From the NCBI GenBank assembly GCA_034189325.1, contig JAXHUM010000052.1, forward strand, positions 1-7,929: a DNA stretch of 7,929 nt. Direction: 5' to 3'. This stretch comes from JAXHUM01 sp034189325 (lineage in GTDB: Bacteria > Desulfobacterota > DSM-4660 > Desulfatiglandales > Desulfatiglandaceae). The notes beneath the pieces are model-generated. The model was not told the origin of the DNA. It searched no databases and saw only the letters and a program-made list of their open reading frames with translations. Shown piece by piece: positions 1 through 5,137 of this stretch. A program made the position numbers and the translations under genes. The stretch's first letter is position 1, and every line of letters starts with the position of its first letter.

Positions 1-358
1 ATTTTGAATGATTATTTTTTAAAGAATTGGGCACTGAGCTTCCTGTCTCTTTTTCATGGTAGTCATGATATACTGAATTAGCGAAGCAAGAAAATTTGTA
101 ATATCTTGAAGAATTTTGTCTGTTTTGGTAGAGATGTAATCACATACATGGCCTGACCTGATCCGCCTGACAAGCCCGGGTCGAGAAGGATCTCAGGTTG
201 TATCGAGAATATCTTTTTAATTTTATGTCTATTTCTTCTAACCCTCTGTTTGATCGGTGATGTGACACGAATTGTCTTTCACTTGTTCGAAGAAAAGAGA
301 AACTGTCTACCTCAAATCTGGGTATTTGTTGGCAGCAGAGTCCTTGAGATCTCTCAGA
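1..358. other. AT-rich non-coding region, no gene recognised
   Basis: No open reading frame with a plausible start, ribosome binding site and protein-like composition is visible on either strand, and I see no tRNA or rRNA signature. It is clearly more AT-rich than the genes to its right. Two weak structures are present. One is an imperfect stem between ACCTGATCC (156-164) and GGATCTCAGGT (188-198) enclosing a CCCGGG core; a T-run follows only about 15 nt later, so I do not call a terminator. The other is a small dyad TCATG-N5-CATGA (54-68). The stretch may be the 3' flank of a gene outside the window plus upstream control sequence for the Fe-S pair. Confidence 0.5.
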
Positions 359-387
359 TGGACACCAACCAGGCCATATGCCATAAT
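359..387 (+). promoter_or_regulatory. sigma70-like promoter for the IscU/IscS-type operon
   Basis: A -35 box TGGACA (359-364, 5 of 6 consensus) is separated by exactly 17 nt from a -10 box CATAAT (382-387, 5 of 6 consensus). This predicts a transcription start near 394 and a leader of about 110 nt before the scaffold gene. A short palindrome, GAGATCTC (346-353), sits just upstream of the -35 box and could bind a regulator, but I cannot match it to a known IscR/Rrf2 site. Confidence 0.55.
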
Positions 388-503
388 AGAAAACCTGAAC
401 AATTAGATTAACCAGTTACAGCTGTTGAGAGACCTCAAAACAAAAGAATGTCCTCAAAAACCATAAATAGCCATAGCAGGCTCATAAAAAGGAGGGACTT
501 GCC

Positions 504-1034
504 ATGTATTCCGAGACCGTGATGGACCATTTTCGAAAACCAAGGAATGTGGGCGTCATAGAAGGGGCCGATGGAATAGGTGAAATTGGGAACCCGCTTT
601 GCGGTGATATGATGACCATCTATCTTGATGTGAAAGATGACAAAATTGATGATATCAAGTTTCAAACCTTTGGGTGTGGTGCAGCAATAGCCGTATCAAG
701 CATGCTCACAGAGCTCGCAAAAGGGAAAACCATTGAAGAAGCTAAGAAAATTACCAACAAGGATGTGGCTGAAGCCCTTGATGGCTTGCCCAAAAACAAG
801 CTTCATTGCTCCAATCTTGGGGCTGATGCACTTCATGCCGCCATTAGAGATTATGAGGACCAAAAATCCGGAAAGAGTCGAAAAGAATCAAAACGCAAGG
901 AAATTCATGAACATCACGATGAAAAATGTTACTGTCCTTACTGTGATACTGAGATCTCTGAGGAAGAAACAGTCTGCAAAAACTGCCGGTTCACTCCTGA
1001 AGAAAAAGACAAACCTCATGTAACGGAAGGATAG
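504..1034 (+). CDS. IscU/NifU-type Fe-S cluster scaffold with C-terminal zinc ribbon
   Basis: This is a 176-residue cytoplasmic scaffold on which Fe-S clusters are built before transfer to apoproteins. Residues 1-120 form the IscU/NifU-N domain. The three cluster-ligand cysteines are present as NPLCGD (C33, with D35), FGCGAA (C58) and LHCSNL (C102). The HscA-binding LPPVK motif of classical IscU is degenerate (LPKNK, 95-99), which fits the absence of hscA/hscB nearby. After a charged linker rich in K, E and H (about 118-140) comes an extra domain with cysteines at 142, 144, 147, 158 and 161. The CPYC and CKNC knuckles look like a zinc ribbon. Plain IscU is about 125-130 residues, so this is a fusion. 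The ATG start has a strong GGAGGG at 491-496. The desulfurase-like gene begins 4 bases after the stop, so the two are almost certainly co-transcribed. The domain call is firm; zinc binding is inference. Confidence 0.93.
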   Translation: MYSETVMDHFRKPRNVGVIEGADGIGEIGNPLCGDMMTIYLDVKDDKIDDIKFQTFGCGAAIAVSSMLTELAKGKTIEEAKKITNKDVAEALDGLPKNKLHCSNLGADALHAAIRDYEDQKSGKSRKESKRKEIHEHHDEKCYCPYCDTEISEEETVCKNCRFTPEEKDKPHVTEG

Positions 1035-1038
1035 AATC

Positions 1039-2217
1039 ATGAATATCATCAATTTAGATCGTATCTCTTCCAATCCCTTGCTGCCGGAAGTACAGGAAGC
1101 AATGATCGAGGCCATTAAGGCGAATTATGGAAATCCCTCAAGTCAGCATAAGATGGGGGATGCGGCGGGCGAGGTTCTGGAAAAGGCCCGGACGTCCGTA
1201 GCCACTTTGATTCAGGCAAAAAATCCGAGAGAAGTGGTATTCACATCCGGGGGTACGGAATCGGTCAACCATGCCATCAAAGGTATCGCCTTTGCTCACA
1301 GGGATAAAGGCAAACATATTGTCACATCCAATATTGAACATAATTCAGTCATAAGGAGTTTGAGGGCACTCAAGATGCTCGGCTATCAGGTCACCTCTTT
1401 GCCTGTGGACCATCACGGTCTCGTGGATCCGGAAAACGTCCTCAAGGCTGTCAAGAAGGACACCATCCTTATTTCGATTATCCACGGCAACAATGAAATA
1501 GGAACGATCCAGCCGATAGAGGAAATTGCAGAAATCGCTAAAGAGAAGAAAATACTCTTTCATGTCGACGCCGTGGACTCTGTAGGTGTTGTCCCGGTGG
1601 ATGTCCAAAAATCGAGAGTGGACCTGCTCAGTTTCGCATCCAATCCATACTACGGCCCCACTGGGATAGGGGGCCTCTACATCAGAAGCGGAATTAAGAT
1701 CTGGCCCCTGTTGGATGGAGGGACCCAAGAGTTTAACAAAAGGGCGGGAGCTGAAAACCTGATAGGCATTATGGGGATGGGAGTCGCGGCGGACCTGGCA
1801 CATCGCCAAATGAACACCAGGGTGAATAAACTCAGAAAGCTTAGGGAGAAATTGGTGGGGGAACTTCCAAATTACATAGATGAGTACATCATTAATGGTC
1901 ACCCGGAGAGCGTCTTGCCCAACCTCCTGTCCGTTTCTATTAAATACATTGAGGGAGAAAGCGTCGTCCTGATGCTGGATGATGATAACATCGCCGTGTC
2001 CACTCGTTCAGCCTGTGCTTCCGGTTCATTAAGGGCTTCCCACGTCCTTCTTTCCACTGGGCTCGAATTCGCCGACGCCCAGGGGACTCTGGTGATCACC
2101 TTCGGTGTTGACAACACTGAGGATGATTTAATGACCTTTCTCAACGCGCTCAAAAAAACCGTGACCACATTGCGAAGCATGTCGCCGCTCTATAAACGCG
2201 TACCAGAAGTCACTTAG
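1039..2217 (+). CDS. IscS/NifS-like protein lacking the PLP lysine (probable pseudo-desulfurase)
   Basis: This 392-residue protein has the fold-type I aminotransferase layout and length of IscS/NifS (cysteine desulfurase, which passes cysteine sulfur to IscU). Retained features are TSGGTES (69-75), the PLP-stacking His (H101), NNEIG (150-154), HVDA (D177) and the mobile-loop cysteine in RSACASGS (C325). The usual S-x-H-K-x-Y-G-P-K-G segment reads ASNPYYGPTG (200-209), so the Schiff-base Lys is Pro203, the adjacent His is Asn202 and the Ser is Ala200. Gln of the VDAxQ motif is Asp180. QERGxRxGTEN reads QEFNKRAGAEN (230-240), losing the Thr phosphate ligand. Both arginines of the C-terminal RFSLGR motif are Val (352, 357). 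The reading frame is intact and DNA was checked at 1621-1680. I infer no normal desulfurase activity, with a likely structural or persulfide/ligand role beside IscU. The start has GGAAGG at 1025-1030. Confidence 0.9.
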   Translation: MNIINLDRISSNPLLPEVQEAMIEAIKANYGNPSSQHKMGDAAGEVLEKARTSVATLIQAKNPREVVFTSGGTESVNHAIKGIAFAHRDKGKHIVTSNIEHNSVIRSLRALKMLGYQVTSLPVDHHGLVDPENVLKAVKKDTILISIIHGNNEIGTIQPIEEIAEIAKEKKILFHVDAVDSVGVVPVDVQKSRVDLLSFASNPYYGPTGIGGLYIRSGIKIWPLLDGGTQEFNKRAGAENLIGIMGMGVAADLAHRQMNTRVNKLRKLREKLVGELPNYIDEYIINGHPESVLPNLLSVSIKYIEGESVVLMLDDDNIAVSTRSACASGSLRASHVLLSTGLEFADAQGTLVITFGVDNTEDDLMTFLNALKKTVTTLRSMSPLYKRVPEVT

Positions 2218-2425
2218 CCGCTCGTATATCCGGCCCGGCGCATTTCTCAGAGATTTTTTTGAACAGGAAGCATTGTTTTTAAGTCAGCAGCCACTGCTCA
2301 GAGATCTTTTCCGATTCTCGCAAGTTCGTTCGGCTGACCGATCTCTGTGCCTTAACCATAGAATATACCCGGGTGTATTAAAACATACCCGGGTTTTCAA
2401 CTTTTCGTTTCGAGGAGGGAAGGAT
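2218..2425 (+). promoter_or_regulatory. leader/intergenic region with tandem CCCGGGT dyads
   Basis: This 208-base gap separates the Fe-S pair from the acyl-CoA synthetase gene. ATACCCGGGT occurs twice in direct orientation, at 2365-2374 and 2385-2394, exactly 20 bases apart; its ACCCGGGT core is itself a palindrome. In RNA the two copies can pair (2367-2376 with 2385-2394, including one G-U) into a GC-rich stem with an 8-nt loop, followed by TTTT (2394-2397). That could be a terminator or attenuator. As DNA, two identical dyads about two helical turns apart could be an operator for a dimeric regulator. A possible -10 box TAGAAT (2359-2364) lies just upstream with only a weak -35 (CTGACC, 2334-2339, 19-nt spacer). 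The T7 run at 2254-2260 lacks a convincing stem. Confidence 0.4.
2412..2418 (+). promoter_or_regulatory. ribosome binding site selecting a TTG start
   Basis: GAGGAGG lies 7 nt upstream of a TTG codon at 2426. No comparable Shine-Dalgarno precedes the further-upstream in-frame TTG at 2273, and the intervening codons would be translated through the CCCGGGT dyads into a sequence that does not look like any part of this protein family. The downstream TTG is therefore the better start. Confidence 0.75.
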
Positions 2426-3880
2426 TTGTATTATCGACCAGATATTGATTTTGACGCATTTCTAAAACCCAAAAGCATTGCTGTTATCGGGGCAACAGAA
2501 CGATCCACATGGGGGAATTGGGTGATCAAGAGTCTGTTGACCCAGGGCTTTCCTGGAAAGGTCTACCCTGTGAATCCCAATGTCGAGATGATCTTAAACT
2601 CACCGTGTTATCCTACGGTTAAAGCAATAGAAGGGCCTGTCGACCTAGCCATCATTGCCATTCCGGCTGACTACGTTTTTGATTCCATTCGCGATTGTGC
2701 TGCCAAGGGAGTAAAGGCGTCGATCATCATTACCGCCGGATTCAGTGAGGCCGTGACGGAGGGGAGCGAACAGGAGCAAAAAATCGTCTCCTACGCCCAT
2801 GCTCACGGGATGCGGATTGTAGGGCCGAATGTATCGGGTATCATTAATCTTCACGCCGATCTGTTGGCACAGCCTGCTAACAGAGCCCAGCTATGCATGA
2901 CTCCGGTAGCCTTTATTGCCCAAGGGGGCTACGCCGTAGGAGATCTCGCCGCCCATGAAGTGAGTTCGAAACGGGGGTACGGCAAGTTCTTGCATACAGG
3001 CAATGAAGCGGATATTGAGGTAACCGATTTTTTGGAATATCTTGAACACGACCCTGATACAAGAGTCATCTGCATGTATATCGAAGGTATCAGAGATGTC
3101 CCGCGCTTTCGTGAGGTTGCCCGCCGCGTGAGTCCCAAAAAACCGATTGTGCTTTTTAAGGGGGGTGTCACTCCGGATGGTGGCAGGGCTGCGGCATCTC
3201 ATACCGGTGCCCTGGCAGGGTCGAAGGATATTTACAGGGGCCTGTTTCGTCAGTCAGGAGTCGTCTCTTCACCTTCGTTTGAGCTCATGCTCTGCGTGGC
3301 CCATGCCTTCCTAGAGCATCCACCATTAAAGCAGGGCTCTATTGGGATTATCACCTATGGTGGATCATGGGGCGTGATGCTGACCGATGCCTTGGTAAGA
3401 CAGGGCCTCTCCGTCCCGGAATTGTCTGCGGACCTTCAGACACAATTTCGCCGAATGGGAATGCCGGACAGGGCCTCCGTACGAAACCCCCTTGATATTG
3501 GAGCGGCTCACGGTGCCTTAAGGTCTGATCACACTAAAGAGATGATATCTGTGCTCGCTCGATCGACAACTATCGGCGGTTTGGTTATTCACGGCTTCGG
3601 CAAGGCAGGCACGATCGACGAGGGATCTTCCGAATTCGAACGAAAAAGCCTTGAACAGGACATGGAACTGGTAAGATGGGCACATAAAAAACAGAAAGAA
3701 TACCAGAAACCTATTCTCTTTTGCAGCCTGTTGAATCGGGAACAGAGTTCGGCCGTACGTATCGCTGTTGGAGAAGGTATACCCTTTTATGAACGCGTGG
3801 ACGATGTGGCTGCCGTCCTTAATTGTCTGGCAGAGTATGGGAAAATTCATCCAAATGGAGAGCGTCTGGAAGTATCCTGA
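2426..3880 (+). CDS. ADP-forming acyl-CoA synthetase alpha subunit (CoA-binding/ligase domains)
   Basis: A 484-residue cytoplasmic protein of the NDP-forming acyl-CoA synthetase (ACD/succinyl-CoA synthetase) superfamily, which interconverts acyl-CoA + ADP + Pi and acid + CoA + ATP. Residues about 12-140 are the Rossmann-like CoA-binding domain, beginning LKPKSIAVIGATERSTWG and continuing through VYPVNP to GPNVSG (133-138). Family members usually have Cys where this one has Val136. Residues about 160-300 carry the first succinyl-CoA-ligase-like domain with ASHTGALAG (257-265), whose His259 matches the phosphorylated catalytic His. Residues about 310-470 form the second ligase-like domain (IGIITYGGSWG, RNPLDIG). 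The length matches a stand-alone alpha subunit. No ATP-grasp beta domain is fused or adjacent in the window, so the partner must be encoded elsewhere. The acyl substrate cannot be told. An in-frame TTG at 2273 would add 51 unlikely residues. Confidence 0.88.
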   Translation: MYYRPDIDFDAFLKPKSIAVIGATERSTWGNWVIKSLLTQGFPGKVYPVNPNVEMILNSPCYPTVKAIEGPVDLAIIAIPADYVFDSIRDCAAKGVKASIIITAGFSEAVTEGSEQEQKIVSYAHAHGMRIVGPNVSGIINLHADLLAQPANRAQLCMTPVAFIAQGGYAVGDLAAHEVSSKRGYGKFLHTGNEADIEVTDFLEYLEHDPDTRVICMYIEGIRDVPRFREVARRVSPKKPIVLFKGGVTPDGGRAAASHTGALAGSKDIYRGLFRQSGVVSSPSFELMLCVAHAFLEHPPLKQGSIGIITYGGSWGVMLTDALVRQGLSVPELSADLQTQFRRMGMPDRASVRNPLDIGAAHGALRSDHTKEMISVLARSTTIGGLVIHGFGKAGTIDEGSSEFERKSLEQDMELVRWAHKKQKEYQKPILFCSLLNREQSSAVRIAVGEGIPFYERVDDVAAVLNCLAEYGKIHPNGERLEVS

Positions 3881-3942
3881 GAAGGGTCGTTTTTCGTAAG
3901 ATGTGTCCCGGATCCGTTTCCTTGGACCACCGGCCATTTCGC

Positions 3943-3971
3943 TTGACTCTGTAGCAGAACATACCTATACT
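3943..3971 (+). promoter_or_regulatory. near-consensus sigma70 promoter for the small Cys-rich gene
   Basis: TTGACT (3943-3948, 5 of 6) and TATACT (3966-3971, 5 of 6) are separated by exactly 17 nt. It is the best promoter match in the window. Transcription should start near 3978, giving a 5' leader of about 139 nt before the ATG at 4117. Confidence 0.7.
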
Positions 3972-3996
3972 CCATGCTTTACAAGAGTAGGTAGGT
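3963..3996. promoter_or_regulatory. inverted repeat overlapping the -10 box (candidate operator)
   Basis: ACCTATACTC (3963-3972) is mirrored by GAGTA-gg-TAGGT (3985-3996): ten complementary bases per arm with two extra G in the right arm, and 12 nt between arms. The left arm contains the -10 element and the right arm covers the first transcribed bases. This is the classical place for a repressor operator. No regulator gene is recognisable in the window to pair with it. Confidence 0.45.
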
Positions 3997-4027
3997 GCGT
4001 GTCAACTCAAGCTCTTTGTTAGAGGAG

Positions 4028-4077
4028 GACAGCCCCCAGGCGTGAGATCAAGGGATCTCTCCCCACCTGGAGCTGTC
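4028..4077 (+). ncRNA. structured 5' leader (three-tier hairpin), possible cis-regulatory RNA
   Basis: Three nested helices are visible: GACAGC (4028-4033) with GCTGTC (4072-4077), CCAGG (4036-4040) with CCTGG (4066-4070), and GAGATC (4044-4049) with GATCTC (4054-4059) closing a 4-nt loop. A further weak helix, ACAAGAG (3981-3987) with CTCTTTGT (4012-4019), lies just upstream. The C-runs at 4033-4037 and 4061-4064 could alternatively pair with the G-run of the ribosome binding site (4105-4109), so a switch between exposed and masked Shine-Dalgarno is conceivable. I cannot match it to a known riboswitch class. Confidence 0.4.
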
Positions 4078-4102
4078 AGGTTTTCCAAACACCGAACATG
4101 TC

Positions 4103-4112
4103 AAGGGGGTGA
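4103..4112 (+). promoter_or_regulatory. strong ribosome binding site for the 51-residue protein
   Basis: The bases AAGGGGGTGA match the anti-Shine-Dalgarno complement AAGGAGGTGA at 9 of 10 positions and are followed, after 4 nt, by the ATG at 4117. This outweighs the in-frame GTG at 4042, which lies 13 nt from an upstream AGGAGG (4023-4028), sits inside the leader hairpin, and would add 25 unlikely residues. Confidence 0.7.
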
Positions 4113-4116
4113 AGCT

Positions 4117-4272
4117 ATGAAGGTCGTTAGTCTTTGCGGTAAATGTGGTAAGTGCCCTGTGGTGAAAATCTATGATGACAGAGTGGAAATAGGTGAGGAA
4201 GGAAATCTGTGTACTCTAACCAACGAAGAATGGGAATCTCTCAAGTCCAAAGTTCTTGACAGTGAGCTCTAG
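4117..4272 (+). CDS. small four-cysteine protein, putative metal or Fe-S binding
   Basis: A 51-residue soluble protein of unknown function. Its N-terminus carries C7, C10 and C13 as CGKCGKCP, and a fourth cysteine, C32, follows in GNLCTL after a short acidic segment (KIYDDRVEIGEEG). A predicted helix EEWESLKSKVLDSEL closes the protein. The CxxCxxC plus one Cys arrangement could hold a zinc ion or an Fe-S cluster; the sequence does not decide between them. There is no signal peptide or membrane segment. It has its own near-consensus promoter and structured leader, so it is probably expressed alone and regulated, not read through from the synthetase gene. The excellent ribosome binding site supports translation. 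I have a vague impression of similar short proteins in anaerobes but cannot name a family. Confidence 0.7.
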   Translation: MKVVSLCGKCGKCPVVKIYDDRVEIGEEGNLCTLTNEEWESLKSKVLDSEL

Positions 4273-4300
4273 AAAGAGCCACGGAGACCAAGACATGCCC

Positions 4301-4346
4301 TGCCCCCAATTGTCAATGTCCCTCGTTACATGGACAGGCGGGGGCA
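4301..4346 (+). repeat. GC-rich inverted repeat downstream of the small Cys-rich gene
   Basis: A perfect 7-bp pair TGCCCCC/GGGGGCA encloses a second helix TGTCC (4317-4321)/GGACA (4332-4336). It lies 28 bases after the stop codon, where a transcript 3' end would be expected, but no T-run follows, so it would have to act as an RNA-stabilising hairpin or Rho-type boundary, not an intrinsic terminator. Confidence 0.35.
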
Positions 4347-4503
4347 ACCTCTTCTCATGACCGGTCAACTTCTTTGCCGGCATCTTGCCCCCTCTTGTGA
4401 CCTAGCCCATTGCCGTCCGTTCTATTATGAGGCCGACTGGACCTCAAAAAAGCAGGGCCTTTAATCCCGCCTCACAAGCTCGATAACGATCTCGTGGTGC
4501 TCA

Positions 4504-4527
4504 AAGGCCTCGCTCCACCGAGGCTTT
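4504..4527 (+). terminator. terminator-like hairpin
   Basis: AAGGCCTCG (4504-4512) pairs with CGAGGCTTT (4519-4527), including one G-U, around the 6-nt loop CTCCAC. The stem is GC-rich and followed by CTCT, so the T-rich tail is partly inside the stem and short. It would separate the small Cys-rich gene from the PA2779-like cluster. Confidence 0.4.
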
Positions 4528-4663
4528 CTCTGAATATAAGGACATAATAACTCATTTCGGACCAGGTTTGACCATTTTTTTAATCACTTAACATCCATCC
4601 GCTAACCCTTATGTATGGAGGATATTGGCTGTTCCCTGCTCATGGTAAAGGCCCAGGGAGATG

Positions 4664-4691
4664 TTGACCAAAGGAAGGGGTTTGTGATAAA
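4664..4691 (+). promoter_or_regulatory. possible promoter for the PA2779/PA2778-like cluster
   Basis: TTGACC (4664-4669, 5 of 6) and GATAAA (4686-4691, 4 of 6) are spaced by 16 nt, predicting a start near 4698 and a 50-nt leader before the ATG at 4748. The match is only moderate; TTGACC at 4568 is an alternative. Confidence 0.3.
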
Positions 4692-4747
4692 GAGCAATGC
4701 TCAAAGAAAGTTGGTATTTGATAACTTCACACAAGGGGGACCGAAAC

Positions 4748-5137
4748 ATGACAAAATCGCTTATTAAGTGTGTTTCATGGCATCTCGTCATAGTGATGTC
4801 CATTTTTGGAGCCGTGCCGAACGTGTATGCAGGGCTCTCACCATCAGAGGCGATTAATCTTTCTGAGCTTGACAGGTCATCTGACCTCCAACGCATCCAA
4901 GCCGTTCTTGAGACGAAAATGATAAAAAACAGGCTTGACCAATTGGGTTTTTCAGAGGATGACATCCACAAGAGACTGAGGCAACTGGATGATGACCAGA
5001 TCCACGAACTCGCACTCAACCTTGATGAGATGAAAGTCGGTAGTGGGGGATTCGAAGTGCTCGTCATTATTCTCCTTATTGGTATCCTCGTTGCGGTCTG
5101 GCTCCACGTCACTGGAAAAAGGGTCATTGTCCAATAA
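4748..5137 (+). CDS. PA2779-like exported protein with C-terminal membrane helix
   Basis: A 129-residue protein resembling the PA2779 family, of unknown function. Residues 1-28 form a Sec signal peptide (K3, K7, hydrophobic core 9-23, then VYA before G29). Residues 46-95 are charged and helical, with the family-like pattern RIQAVLETKMIKNRLDQLGF and RLRQLDDDQIHELAL. The sequence ends with VGSGG (97-101), a hydrophobic helix (about 104-121) and a short basic tail GKR. The topology should be periplasmic with a C-terminal anchor. The ATG at 4748 has AAGGGGGA at 4733-4740; an in-frame ATG at 4697 would put a polar extension before the signal peptide. It overlaps or abuts the peptidase gene downstream. 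The Gly-Gly before the helix could be a cleavage site for that peptidase (inference). Confidence 0.8.
   Translation: MTKSLIKCVSWHLVIVMSIFGAVPNVYAGLSPSEAINLSELDRSSDLQRIQAVLETKMIKNRLDQLGFSEDDIHKRLRQLDDDQIHELALNLDEMKVGSGGFEVLVIILLIGILVAVWLHVTGKRVIVQ

Larger units (their letters stand above)
4273..4663. other. non-coding region with several hairpins, no gene recognised
   Basis: No supported gene lies here. Visible structures are: a stem TGCCCCC (4301-4307) with GGGGGCA (4340-4346), with an inner TGTCC/GGACA helix; a bulged stem GAGGCC (4429-4434) with GGaCCTC (4439-4445) followed by A6; and the terminator-like hairpin at 4504-4527. A T7 run follows TTTGACCA at 4575-4581. The TTGACC at 4568-4573 with TAACAT 15 nt downstream is a weak possible promoter for the envelope cluster. 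A short ATG frame at 4611 lacks a ribosome binding site. Confidence 0.5.

Noticed and set aside
282..297. TTCGAA core reminiscent of a tRNA T-loop
   Set aside because: The flanking bases do not form a T-stem, and no acceptor or anticodon arm is present.
1345..1902. 185-codon open frame on the minus strand
   Set aside because: It lies fully inside the well-supported IscS-like gene and has no recognisable domain; a shadow frame.
1039..2217. IscS-like gene as a pseudogene
   Set aside because: The frame is intact over 392 codons, fold motifs and the loop cysteine remain, and it sits 4 bases after an intact scaffold gene; repurposing fits better than decay.
2273..2425. N-terminal extension of the acyl-CoA synthetase from an upstream TTG
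   Set aside because: No ribosome binding site at 2273, the translated residues do not resemble the family N-terminus, and a strong GAGGAGG precedes the TTG at 2426.
4042..4116. Longer version of the small Cys-rich protein from a GTG at 4042
   Set aside because: The start lies inside the leader hairpin with its AGGAGG 13 nt away, whereas the ATG at 4117 has a near-perfect Shine-Dalgarno at the right distance.
4358..4367. Perfect 10-base palindrome TGACCGGTCA
   Set aside because: Several such palindromes are expected by chance in about 8 kb, and it is not next to a promoter.
4611..4667. 18-codon ATG frame upstream of the PA2779-like gene
   Set aside because: No ribosome binding site and no regulatory codon pattern of a leader peptide.
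4609..5127. 172-codon open frame on the minus strand
   Set aside because: Serine- and tryptophan-rich shadow of the PA2779-like gene, with no motif and no ribosome binding site considered convincing.
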